From an uncultured Oscillospiraceae bacterium (lineage in GTDB: Bacteria > Bacillota > Clostridia > Oscillospirales > Oscillospiraceae), in the NCBI GenBank assembly GCA_934597585.1, contig CAKTSA010000031.1, forward strand, positions 1 to 18,093: DNA of 18,093 nucleotides, written 5' to 3'. Position numbers and translations under genes: made by a program. The notes beneath the pieces were generated by a model. The model saw only the letters and a list, made by a program, of their open reading frames with translations. It was not told the origin of the DNA and did not search any database. Positions 7,481 to 13,603 of this stretch are shown piece by piece. The stretch's first letter is position 1; the number at the start of each line of letters is the position of its first letter.

Positions 7481-7513
7481 CTCTTCTCTCTTCACTCTTC
7501 TCTCTTCACTTTT
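7481..7513 (-). repeat. GAAGAGT heptamer tract, reverse orientation
   Basis: Read on the minus strand, the units are mixed GAAGAGA and GAAGAGT heptamers, of the same family as the tracts at 929 and 2443 but inverted. It lies at the junction between the pot operon terminator and the second phage-like module. Confidence 0.7.
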
Positions 7514-7523
7514 TTCCCTCCCC

Positions 7524-7546
7524 TGTTGCCCTTCCCAAGGCAACAA
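7524..7546. repeat. Hairpin repeat, copy 2 (TGTTGCCCT family)
   Basis: TGTTGCC (7524-7530) pairs with GGCAACA (7539-7545). It matches the hairpin at 112-134 except for a few loop-proximal bases. The stem is weaker here because the inner bases differ. Confidence 0.5.
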
Positions 7547-7621
7547 TCCCCCGTTTGCACACCAAGGGCAGGGACGCGGCGAGGGACCGCGGCCCGGAAT
7601 ATGAGAGAGGAGGAATCCCCT

Positions 7622-8455
7622 ATGAGCAATATCCATATCCGCATCACCGGCGCAGAGGCCGTCGTCACCGTGCCCGCCACCCTGACCGCCGGCATGGTGG
7701 GCGCCGCCGTCACCTTCACCTTTGCCGACAGCATCTGGCAGGATCTGACAAAGATCGCCGTGTTCCGCGCCGGCAGCATCTGCCGCGACGTGGCCCAGTG
7801 GGACGGCGACAGCTGCCCCATCCCCTGGGAGTGCCTGCAGGCCGCCGGAGAGCCCCTGCTGGCCGGCGTCTACGGCACCGACAGCACCGGCGCCCTGGTG
7901 CTGCCCACCGTGTACGCCGACTGCGGCGTCATCCAGCCCGGGGCCGACCCCATGGGCGACCCCTCCGCCCAGCCCAGCGAGCCCTTTTTCGCCGCCCTGA
8001 TGGCCCGCGTCCTGGCCCAGGCCCAGGCCGACGGCCTCTTCGACGGGGCCGACGGCGTCAGCCCCACAGTGACGCTGCAGAACACCTTCGCCACCGGACT
8101 GATCCCTGCGGTGAAGATCACCATCACCGACAGGGACGGCGACCACACCTTCACCATCAAGGACGGCAAGGCCGGCAAGAACGGCACCGCCGGCACCCAC
8201 GGCGACAGCGTCACCGTCACCGTCCTGCCCCTGAGCGCCACGGAGGAGCACACCAGCGGTGGCCAGCAGCTGACCTTCCGCAAGACCACGTACCCCTCCT
8301 CCGGCGGCTCCAGCATCAGCAGCGAGGTGGTGCAGCTGTGGCACGGCAACAACGCCGACGTGTCCTTCGGCATCACCGGCGCGTCGGTGGGCCAGCTGCT
8401 GCAGGTGGCAGCGGTGGACGAAAACGGCGCCCCCACCGCCTGGGAGGCGGTGTGA
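7622..8455 (+). CDS. Phage baseplate/tail-fiber-like structural protein
   Basis: The 277-residue protein starts at an ATG after GGAGGAA. The N-terminal half (about 1-105) is a beta-rich domain with FTFADSIWQDLTKIAVFRAG, of the type found at the head of BppU-like upper baseplate proteins. A helical segment (about 120-140) precedes glycine-rich, collagen-like spacers (DGADGVSPTV; KDGKAGKNGTAGTHGDSV). The C-terminus (VGQLLQVAAVDENGAPTAWEAV) is a short ending common on tail and head-fiber proteins of gut Firmicutes phages. It is followed without a gap by a membrane coiled coil, a holin and an amidase, the usual order at the end of a siphovirus late operon. Its likely role is host-surface contact at the tail tip. 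Family naming is tentative; phage structural origin is well supported by context. Confidence 0.7.
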   Translation: MSNIHIRITGAEAVVTVPATLTAGMVGAAVTFTFADSIWQDLTKIAVFRAGSICRDVAQWDGDSCPIPWECLQAAGEPLLAGVYGTDSTGALVLPTVYADCGVIQPGADPMGDPSAQPSEPFFAALMARVLAQAQADGLFDGADGVSPTVTLQNTFATGLIPAVKITITDRDGDHTFTIKDGKAGKNGTAGTHGDSVTVTVLPLSATEEHTSGGQQLTFRKTTYPSSGGSSISSEVVQLWHGNNADVSFGITGASVGQLLQVAAVDENGAPTAWEAV

Positions 8456-8691
8456 TGGAAACCATTCTGGTGGCCGTCCTCAGCCTGATCGGCACCCTGG
8501 CGGGGGCCTACCTGTCCAACCGCAAAAGCGCCGCCCTGGTGGCCTATCGCCTGGAGCAGCTGGAGCAGAAGGTCCACAAGCACAACAATCTTATCCAGCG
8601 CACCTACGCCCTGGAGGAATCCGTCGCCGTCCTGTCAGAGCGCCTCAACTCCGCCGACCGCCGCCTCTCCACCATGGAGGGACACGCATAA
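8455..8691 (+). CDS. Small membrane-anchored coiled-coil phage protein (lysis accessory type)
   Basis: This 78-residue protein has one N-terminal membrane helix (about 3-19, ILVAVLSLIGTLAGAYL) and a long heptad-patterned helix (about 28-76, LEQLEQKVHKHNNLIQ to LSERLNSADRRLSTME). The start codon overlaps the preceding stop (TGATG), which implies coupled translation with the tail protein. Small proteins of this design between fiber and holin genes are usually called XhlA/BhlA-like and are thought to help the holin or tether the lysis complex. XhlA itself carries its membrane segment at the other end, so I do not assign that family firmly. Confidence 0.65.
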   Translation: METILVAVLSLIGTLAGAYLSNRKSAALVAYRLEQLEQKVHKHNNLIQRTYALEESVAVLSERLNSADRRLSTMEGHA

Positions 8692-8711
8692 AATGAAGTA
8701 AGGGGGCCTAT

Positions 8712-8826
8712 GAGAGTGAAAAGTGAAGAGTTGCGGTATGCCGCTGCGCGGCATGATGGGAAATGTGATGTGGAGCACCATCGTGCACCGCATTCGTAGG
8801 GGCCGATGCCCACATCGGCCCGCACG
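8712..8826 (+). repeat. Composite intergenic repeat, copy B
   Basis: It has the same arrangement as the copy at 2441-2692: heptamers (8718-8731), then GAGTTG and a hairpin ATGCCGC-TGC-GCGGCAT (8738-8754), a spacer ending in CATCGTGCACC, then CGTAGGGGCC and the perfect stem GGGCCGATG/CATCGGCCC (8800-8821). Here a single 48-bp-type unit is present instead of three. The hairpin arms differ from copy A by a matched loss of one base pair, so the stem is kept although the sequence changed. Confidence 0.85.
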
Positions 8827-8972
8827 GTAGACGCAACGACTTCTTTACCGCACCGATCAGCGGCAGCGGCGCTGGTGATGAGACGATCCTTTGACGAATC
8901 GAAAAAGAAAATCCTGCGTGATCGTGTGGTAAAATCCAACCCTTTTGCACGCTGCATAGCGCGCCGGGATGT

Positions 8973-9052
8973 GAAGGAACCGGAGGTTCCTTCTGGCGCT
9001 TTTGCCTACTTTTGCCGCTATTGGCAAAAGTACCTCGCGCCCGGGGGCGCGA
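8973..9052. repeat. Cluster of three perfect hairpins upstream of the holin gene
   Basis: Three stems lie in a row. Stem 1 is GAAGGAACC/GGTTCCTTC (8973-8993, loop GGA). Stem 2 is TACTTTTGCC/GGCAAAAGTA (9007-9032, loop GCTATT). Stem 3 is TCGCGCCC/GGGCGCGA (9035-9052). No T-run follows any of them. They occupy the 415-bp gap between the coiled-coil gene and the holin, together with repeat copy B. No credible gene lies in this gap. Dispersed-repeat hairpins or an RNA processing/attenuation site are both possible. Confidence 0.65.
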
Positions 9053-9106
9053 AACTACCCCTCAACACAACAACCACAACCACAATAAAAAAAGGAGGAC
9101 CATCCC

Positions 9107-9313
9107 ATGAAAACAACCACCAACTGGCGTCTCTGGTTCCGTGCGGCGGGCGTGCGGGCGCTGCGCACCATGGCCCAGACGGCTGCCGCCACCATCGGCG
9201 CCACCGCCGTACTGTGCGAGGTCAACTGGCTGGCAGTGGCCAGCTCCACGGTCCTGGCGGGCATTCTCAGCCTGCTGACCAGCCTGGCGGGCCTGCCGGA
9301 ACTGGAGGAATGA
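9107..9313 (+). CDS. Phage holin
   Basis: This 68-residue protein opens with a basic amphipathic leader (MKTTTNWRLWFRAAGVRALR) and two hydrophobic segments (about 22-38 and 43-62), ending in LAGLPELEE. The size, pattern and the segment LAVASSTVLAGILSLLTSLAGLP match r1t-like holins of Firmicutes phages, which form the membrane lesions that release the endolysin. It follows a strong AAAGGAGG. The endolysin starts 3 bp after its stop, the classical lysis cassette order. Confidence 0.85.
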   Translation: MKTTTNWRLWFRAAGVRALRTMAQTAAATIGATAVLCEVNWLAVASSTVLAGILSLLTSLAGLPELEE

Positions 9314-9315
9314 CC

Positions 9316-10017
9316 ATGCCCAACATCTATCTCAGCCCCGAGGACCGCGCCAGCAACACCTACGCCTCCACCGCCCTGTGGAACGGACGCCCCACCAATG
9401 AAAAGGAGCAGATGGCCCGCTGCGCCGACCTGCTGGAATCGGCCCTGACGCGCTGCGGCTTCGCAGTGAAGAACGGCCAGTGGGGCAACATGTACGACCG
9501 GGTGAAGGAGTCCAACGCCTGGCCCGCCCACCTGCACATGGCCCTGCACACCAACGGCTTCAACGGCAGAGCCTCCGGCACCCGGGTCCACTGCTACCCC
9601 AGCCAGGACAGCCGCCGCATCGGCCAGCTGATCCAAGACCGCATCGCCCCCCTCTCCCCCGGCACGCCCGACAAGCTGGTGGAGAGCGCAGGCCTGTACG
9701 AGCTGCGGGCCACCCACATGCCCGCCGTGCTGCCGGAGTTCGGCTTCCACGACCACCCGGAGGAGGCCCAGTGGCTCATCGACAGCATGCCCCGCATCGC
9801 CGAGGAGACGGCCCAGGCGGTGTGCGACTATTTCGGCGTGGCCTACCAGCCCCCGGCATCATCGCCGGAGGACCCCCGGACGCCGGACCTTCCCGTGGAG
9901 GAGGCCCCCCTCTACCGGGTGCAGGCGGGCGCCTTCCGCTTCCGCCCCAACGCCGACGCCTACTGCGAAAAGCTCAAAGCCGCCGGCTTCCCAGAGGCAT
10001 TCGTCCTCCAGACCTGA
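9316..10017 (+). CDS. N-acetylmuramoyl-L-alanine amidase endolysin with short SPOR-like tail
   Basis: This 233-residue phage lysin cleaves the amide bond between muramic acid and the peptide stem. Residues 1 to about 175 are an Amidase_3-type domain. It has a YLSPED start in place of the usual metal-binding His, Glu29/Glu31 (NEKEQM), His78 (HMALHTNGF) and catalytic-position Glu141 (AVLPEFGFHD). A proline-rich linker (about 179-197) leads to residues 199-233, LYRVQAGAFRFRPNADAYCEKL and KAAGFPEAFVLQT, which is about half of a SPOR peptidoglycan-binding domain. The start at 9316 fits the GGAGG at 9304-9308; an ATG at 9310 overlapping the holin stop is too close to it. The partial SPOR could be a late truncation or a normal short form. 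Confidence 0.88.
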   Translation: MPNIYLSPEDRASNTYASTALWNGRPTNEKEQMARCADLLESALTRCGFAVKNGQWGNMYDRVKESNAWPAHLHMALHTNGFNGRASGTRVHCYPSQDSRRIGQLIQDRIAPLSPGTPDKLVESAGLYELRATHMPAVLPEFGFHDHPEEAQWLIDSMPRIAEETAQAVCDYFGVAYQPPASSPEDPRTPDLPVEEAPLYRVQAGAFRFRPNADAYCEKLKAAGFPEAFVLQT

Positions 10018-10044
10018 CACCGCGCAAGACAAAAACAGCCGTCG

Positions 10045-10073
10045 TTGACAATCCCACGGGTTTGGGGTAAGAT
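10045..10073 (+). promoter_or_regulatory. Promoter for the MNT gene
   Basis: TTGACA (10045-10050, exact consensus) and TAAGAT (10068-10073) are separated by 17 bp. It lies 43 bp before the GTG start of the nucleotidyltransferase gene. It separates that gene from the phage lysis cassette, after which I see no terminator. Confidence 0.7.
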
Positions 10074-10115
10074 AAAAAGGAAAAAGCGGCATACTGAGAG
10101 ACGGAGGTGGACGCT

Positions 10116-10418
10116 GTGTCGGAGCATATCTATACGCTGCACGAGATTATTGCCGCTGTGCTGCCGCTGCTGCGGAAGTACAGGGCCGAAAAAGCGATCC
10201 TGTTCGGCTCCTACGCCAGGCAGGAGGCTGACGCCGCCTCCGACATTGACCTGATCGTTGTGGGCGGCGCACAGTTCGACCCCACCGACGTGTTCTGCAT
10301 CGCAGAGGAGCTCCACCGCACGCTGCAAAAGCCGGTGGACGTCTATGAACTGCGGGAGATCACCCCCGGAAGCGCCTTTTACCGCGCCATCCAGGAGGAA
10401 GGAGTGCAGATCGCATGA
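10116..10418 (+). CDS. MNT-type minimal nucleotidyltransferase (HEPN/MNT antitoxin type)
   Basis: This 100-residue minimal nucleotidyltransferase has GSYARQEADAASDIDL (31-46), the GSx10DxD signature with metal-binding Asp43 and Asp45, and the third acidic residue Asp75 in KPVDVYEL. In HEPN/MNT systems this protein adds AMP units to the HEPN ribonuclease and so neutralises it. I choose the GTG at 10116 because GGAGG (10103-10107) is correctly spaced for it. An in-frame GTG at 10107 overlaps the ribosome site. Its stop overlaps an ATG (ATGA) that begins what should be the HEPN gene, but that partner is reduced to a scar, so the antitoxin-like gene stands alone. Confidence 0.85.
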   Translation: MSEHIYTLHEIIAAVLPLLRKYRAEKAILFGSYARQEADAASDIDLIVVGGAQFDPTDVFCIAEELHRTLQKPVDVYELREITPGSAFYRAIQEEGVQIA

Positions 10419-10494
10419 AGTACAGCGACCAGCAATCTGCGCCATCGTCTTCCACGTGCTTCCGGACTTCCTGGAGGAGCTGAAGAAGCTCTGA
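10415..10494 (+). pseudogene. Remnant of a HEPN partner gene
   Basis: An ATG overlapping the MNT stop opens MKYSDQQSAPSSS and stops after 22 codons. In another frame the last 20 codons before a TGA at 10492 read like a protein end (IVFHVLPDFLEELKKL), similar in style to the C-terminal ends of HEPN/DUF86 proteins. The simplest reading is a large internal deletion that fused the first few codons to the last codons out of frame. The catalytic RX4-6H motif is absent. The HEPN origin is inferred mainly from its position behind an MNT gene. Confidence 0.45.
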
Positions 10495-10532
10495 GGCCAG
10501 GAGCCAGAGGGAATAAAGGGAAATAAACAAAA

Positions 10533-10560
10533 AAGAAAGCCGCCCTCCGGCGGCTTTCTT
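10533..10560. terminator. Bidirectional terminator between convergent loci
   Basis: A perfect 12-bp stem AAGAAAGCCGCC/GGCGGCTTTCTT has a CTCC loop, with an A-rich left flank (11 of the 12 bases at 10523-10534 are A). It lies between the plus-strand MNT locus and the minus-strand PIN toxin and can serve both. Confidence 0.85.
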
Positions 10561-10573
10561 CTATGGTGGGGAG

Positions 10574-11011
10574 TCATTCTGCGGGATCGTTTTCCGCTTC
10601 CTCCAGCAGGGCGATCAGCGCGCCCGGGGTATATACAGGGAGCGGCGCTTTGCTGTAGTCCCTGGTATTCCGCGTCACGATGCAGTCTGCACCGGAGCGC
10701 ACCGCAGTCTCGAGCATCACGGCGTCCTCAAAGTCGGAAACCTCCGCTGAGATCGCCTTGCGAATATCCAGCGCAGTGGTGTCCAATAGGCTGAACAGGG
10801 TGCAGAGCTTGGTCAGGATCTCTCGGGCCGCCCTGTCGCTGTGGGTCTGCCGGTGGGTCAGGTAATAGATATCCGTGATGGCCTTGGCTGTCAGGAACCC
10901 CTGGAGCCGCTGGTTGGCGCAGAGCAGAAAGATCGACTGGGCATCCTTACAGAATGGTTCACGGCTCTGCAGCGCGTCCACCACCACGCAGGTATCAATG
11001 ACAGCTCTCAT
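10574..11011 (-). CDS. PIN-domain toxin (VapC-type ribonuclease)
   Basis: This 145-residue protein is a single PIN domain. The acidic metal-binding pocket is visible as Asp6 (AVIDTCVVVD), Asp47 (AKAITDIYYL), Asp93/Asp96 (SDFEDAVML) and Asp109 to Asp118 (ADCIVTRNTRDY), followed by the typical VYTPGALIALL ending. PIN toxins of this type cleave tRNA or rRNA when free of their antitoxin. Its ATG overlaps the antitoxin stop (ATGA), so translation is coupled. The overall pattern (TAKAITDIYYL, long helix, TRNTRDY) fits the PIN_3 branch common in Firmicutes. All expected acidic residues are present, so it appears functional. Confidence 0.87.
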   Translation of the reverse strand: MRAVIDTCVVVDALQSREPFCKDAQSIFLLCANQRLQGFLTAKAITDIYYLTHRQTHSDRAAREILTKLCTLFSLLDTTALDIRKAISAEVSDFEDAVMLETAVRSGADCIVTRNTRDYSKAPLPVYTPGALIALLEEAENDPAE

Positions 11012-11223
11012 ATCCGATCCAGCCTCTCCTCCCGTGCCTCTTCCAATGTGACATCGGCCGGAAGAATACCGAACAAGGATTTCGCAATGTCCACTCTATC
11101 CTGATAGGGATTGGATATCTTGGCCACCACCTTGCCGTTTTTGGTGACAAAAATATCCTCCGTCGCCGCAAGCATCAGGTACTTCCCCAGATTACTCTTC
11201 AATTCCGTGGCAGTGATCGACAT
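11008..11223 (-). CDS. Phd/YefM-type antitoxin
   Basis: The 71-residue protein starts MSITATELKSNLGKYL, the characteristic first strand and helix of the prevent-host-death fold, then has EDIFVTKNGKVVAKISNPY. The acidic C-terminal part (TLEEAREERLDRI) would wrap the toxin. The chosen ATG follows AAAGGAGG on the minus strand; an open extension upstream of it is untranslated leader. It is the first gene of the toxin-antitoxin operon. Proteins of this family bind operator DNA as dimers and repress their own promoter, which fits the palindrome found in the upstream promoter. Confidence 0.87.
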   Translation of the reverse strand: MSITATELKSNLGKYLMLAATEDIFVTKNGKVVAKISNPYQDRVDIAKSLFGILPADVTLEEAREERLDRI

Positions 11224-11259
11224 GACGGACCGCCTCCTTTCCCATCTGTGTTCCTCTAT

Positions 11260-11288
11260 AGTATACCCGATCCGTACGGAATATGCAA
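11260..11288 (-). promoter_or_regulatory. Toxin-antitoxin promoter with palindromic operator
   Basis: On the minus strand, TTGCAT (11288-11283) and TATACT (11265-11260) have a 17-bp spacer. The spacer contains a perfect 10-bp palindrome TCCGTACGGA (11271-11280). A second 6-bp palindrome GTATAC (11261-11266) overlaps the -10 box. This placement suits autorepression by the Phd-type antitoxin. Confidence 0.6.
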
Positions 11289-11339
11289 CTGTTTCGTCCG
11301 AATATTTTTGCAAATCGTCCAAAACCAGCGCAGTGCAGC

Positions 11340-11374
11340 AGAAACGCCATCCCCTCCATGGGAATGGCGTTTCT
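11340..11374 (-). terminator. Terminator behind the tRNA-Arg remnant
   Basis: An 11-bp stem AGAAACGCCAT/ATGGCGTTTCT has a 13-nt loop and lies 5 bp beyond the tRNA CCA end. Read in the minus direction it follows the tRNA 3' end, as expected for the original tRNA terminator. The symmetric stem could also stop plus-strand transcription. Confidence 0.7.
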
Positions 11375-11379
11375 TTCGC

Positions 11380-11424
11380 TGGCACCCCCGGCCAGACTCT
11401 AACTGGCGGCCTACCGCTTAGGAG
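11380..11424 (-). other. tRNA-Arg(CCU) 3' fragment: probable attachment site at the element's left end
   Basis: Read on the minus strand from 11424 to 11380, this is a tRNA 3' half in exact register: anticodon loop CTCCTAA with anticodon CCT, 3' anticodon strand GCGGT, variable loop AGGCC, T-stem GCCAG, T-loop TTAGAGT, CTGGC, acceptor strand CGGGGGT, discriminator G and CCA. It keeps the GTTCRANYC T-loop consensus except for one change (C56 to A). The 5' strand that should precede the loop (ACCGC) is absent; TGTAA stands there. Integrases that use tRNA genes leave just such a 3' fragment on one side and rebuild the whole tRNA on the other. The mismatched T-loop suggests it is no longer under selection. 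It is not a functional tRNA. Confidence 0.75.
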
Positions 11425-11675
11425 TTACACATGTAACTCGCACGTCGTTAATCTTAGTCCTTCACGACTCTCGTAGTACACCGAATTACACAGTCTTCAG
11501 GGGAGCAATCTCTTCATTCGACATTGTTGATACTCCGCTATATCTGCTGGTATTTCGTAGTGCAATTAGCAAAATGTTAGCAGTTTTACAGAGGAGTCAA
11601 AATCTAAATCAGTTGGTTCGATTTTGAATTATAGCATAGAACCATCGTGAATGGAAGTATTTTTTGGAGGTTTCC
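11425..11675. other. Gene-free AT-rich end region of the element
   Basis: No credible gene is present. An inverted repeat GAGTTACA-CA-TGTAACTC (11422-11439) straddles the tRNA break point, as core-type integrase sites often do. A second inverted repeat TCAAAATC/GATTTTGA (11597-11604 with 11620-11627) lies about 50 bp before the first gene. I see no convincing promoter here. Confidence 0.4.
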
Positions 11676-12812
11676 ATGTCAGAATATACACTTGAGATCA
11701 AACAGATAGTAGACTATCCACGCTGCCGGATCTACCGGCAGTTCGTACAAGCCTTGATAGCAGACCGGAGCATTCGCGTGAGCGGAGGCTCCGGCCTTTT
11801 TTATTTTGTCGTGCTCTGTGCCTATGCCAACTTCCGCACCTCATACAAGCGCATTGATGGCATTAGCTACACCATCTACCCCGGTGAGTGGATCATGTCT
11901 GTAGAGGAGCTGTCCCGGTATTTCCGCACACGCTTCCACCGCCAGACCTTAGCCGCATTGGAGGGGCTGCAAAAGAAAGGACTTATCAGCTTTCTCATTC
12001 TCGGACATGGCAAGCTGGTCAAATTCAAAATACGTGGCTGGCGGCGTCACAACACGATCCTCGACTACAATGCACCATGCCAAAAGGATACCGGCTTTTT
12101 CTTCTTCCCCGTCTCCACGGCCACAGAGCTGGTCAGCGCCGGTCACTGTTCAGAGATGGATGCCGTGCTGGATCTGTGGCTGAACACCGTTTATAACGAT
12201 CCACAAGTCCTTGGCTCAGACGTCGGGCCGGTGGTCTACCTCCGCAACGGTACAGGCTGCCCGCTGGTTAGCTATGCGGAACTGGCATCGCGATGGGGCA
12301 TCTCTAAGGCAACCGCTGGCCGATACCTCAAGCGCATGGCGGAACGCGGCTATCTGCAACTGGCAGCCTTCCCTGGCACACACGGCACCACGATCTATCT
12401 CCAGAACTATCTCTCCACCATGTTCCAGATATCTGATATCGTGGTGGACAAGGAAGAAATCGCCATGAGCCTGGGCATCAAGCTGGAGCTTCAGGAGGAA
12501 ACCACCCTGACCGCGGCGGTATCCAGCGGTTCAAATGAGGCCGGTAGCGTTTCAGAAATGAACCGCCATCGAATCGAGCGAAAGATGCGTGAAATCCTTG
12601 TGGCACAAGGGCTGCCGTGCGCTTCATGCCCCAAATCCAAGTATATGTTATTACCATTATCCGACGACTGCGAGGTTACGATAGAAGGGGTGCCTCCGCT
12701 GCGCCGGTGGCTTCAACTGGTGGTCACCTGCGGTGACGCTCAGGAAGTCTATCACTTTGAACTCAGATTGCACCCGACGGGGATGCGCGGCGATAAGGAG
12801 ACCGAACGATGA
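11676..12812 (+). CDS. Replication-initiator-like protein with two winged-helix domains
   Basis: This 378-residue protein starts at an ATG after GGAGG (11666-11670). Residues about 25-105 hold a first winged-helix-like unit (GLFYFVVLCAYANF; GEWIMSVEELSRYFRTRFHRQTLAALEGLQ is its recognition part). Residues 199-227 hold a second (SYAELASRWGISKATAGRYL, KRMAERGYL). The region around 310-330 has a CASC pair, and the end is a beta-rich acidic segment. Two tandem winged helices at the start of an ICE, followed by a small companion gene, suggest a plasmid-type replication initiator of the RepA_N kind or an element regulator. It is the first gene inside the att site. I do not recognise a precise family, so function is inferred from fold pattern and place. 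Confidence 0.55.
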   Translation: MSEYTLEIKQIVDYPRCRIYRQFVQALIADRSIRVSGGSGLFYFVVLCAYANFRTSYKRIDGISYTIYPGEWIMSVEELSRYFRTRFHRQTLAALEGLQKKGLISFLILGHGKLVKFKIRGWRRHNTILDYNAPCQKDTGFFFFPVSTATELVSAGHCSEMDAVLDLWLNTVYNDPQVLGSDVGPVVYLRNGTGCPLVSYAELASRWGISKATAGRYLKRMAERGYLQLAAFPGTHGTTIYLQNYLSTMFQISDIVVDKEEIAMSLGIKLELQEETTLTAAVSSGSNEAGSVSEMNRHRIERKMREILVAQGLPCASCPKSKYMLLPLSDDCEVTIEGVPPLRRWLQLVVTCGDAQEVYHFELRLHPTGMRGDKETER

Positions 12813-13345
12813 AAAAGACTGCACAAGAACCAAAAGTGACCGATAATCCCCTGTACCATGACACATGGATGCTGCTACGCAAGTATCGGGACGTGGTGTG
12901 GAGCCTGGAGTTGTCCGTGCAGCAGGTGCGCCGACAGTTCCAGATCGAATATGGCAGCAGCATAGAGGAGTTTCTGGAATCCCTCTATGTGGCCGGCATC
13001 ACCTTCGAGGGCTCGGCGATTGAGGATCATGCCCGCTGCATCGAGCGCAGCTACAAGATGCTGAAGCTTCTGGACACCTCCGTGGAGTTGCTGCGGACAA
13101 AGCACAAGTACGGTGAAAGCTATTACTGGCTGCTGTACTACACCTACCTGTCGCCGCAGCAGTTGGCGAACACACAGGAGATCATCGAAAAGCTGGAGCC
13201 GCACATCCGCGACATCAGCTACCGCACCTACTTCCGCAAGCGTCAGATGGCGATTGATGCCCTGAGTTCGGTGCTGTGGGGGTATTCTTCAAAGGAGAGT
13301 CTGGCACTGCTGGAGAAGTTTGTGCCGGAAGCAGATACTCGGTAA
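12809..13345 (+). CDS. ArpU/RinA-like small element protein
   Basis: This 178-residue, mostly helical protein overlaps the preceding stop by ATGA, with AAGGAG at 12795-12800, so the two genes form a coupled pair. Its middle (GESYYWLLYYTYLSPQQLAN) and end (ISYRTYFRKRQMAIDALSSVLWGY) have the pattern of ArpU/RinA-type transcription factors of phages and mobile elements: a sigma-region-4-like helix-turn-helix of form S-x-RT-x-x-x-KR-x-x-AI near the C-terminus. No transmembrane segment or enzyme motif is visible. It may control element transcription together with the initiator-like protein. The family call is a pattern match only. A stem-loop follows 22 bp after the stop. Confidence 0.5.
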   Translation: MKKTAQEPKVTDNPLYHDTWMLLRKYRDVVWSLELSVQQVRRQFQIEYGSSIEEFLESLYVAGITFEGSAIEDHARCIERSYKMLKLLDTSVELLRTKHKYGESYYWLLYYTYLSPQQLANTQEIIEKLEPHIRDISYRTYFRKRQMAIDALSSVLWGYSSKESLALLEKFVPEADTR

Positions 13346-13367
13346 ACTCGAATTATCCTTGAAATAC

Positions 13368-13395
13368 ATCCGCCGACCAGTAGAGATCGGCGGAT
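13368..13395 (+). terminator. Terminator of the initiator-like operon
   Basis: A perfect 9-bp stem ATCCGCCGA/TCGGCGGAT has a 10-nt loop. The T-run (TTTTTT) comes about 12 bp later, so efficiency is uncertain. Confidence 0.6.
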
Positions 13396-13521
13396 AATAT
13401 GTCCATTTTTTGCTGCAAATATCATTCATACTTATGAGATAGCGGGAATGCCCTTATTAGGGGATGTGCAGCAGCCAGCCATTACGGCACTTTGCGCCGC
13501 AAAGGCCAAATCACGCAAGAA

Positions 13522-13557
13522 ACACCCGACAGCCGCCAAATGGGCGCTGCCGGGTGT
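13522..13557 (-). terminator. Terminator behind the solute-binding-protein remnant
   Basis: A 12-bp stem, ACACCCGGCAGC with GCTGTCGGGTGT on the minus strand, has one G-T pair and is followed by TTTC. It lies 46 bp after the remnant's stop and probably ended the original transport operon. Confidence 0.6.
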
Positions 13558-13603
13558 CGTTGGGGTTTTGTGTTTCGTAAGATATGCCGAATGCGGCAAA
13601 AGG

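Noticed and set aside
11527..11555. TTGATA with GTATTT as a promoter for the initiator-like gene
   Set aside because: The -10 match is weak and the distance to the gene is over 120 bp; not strong enough to list.
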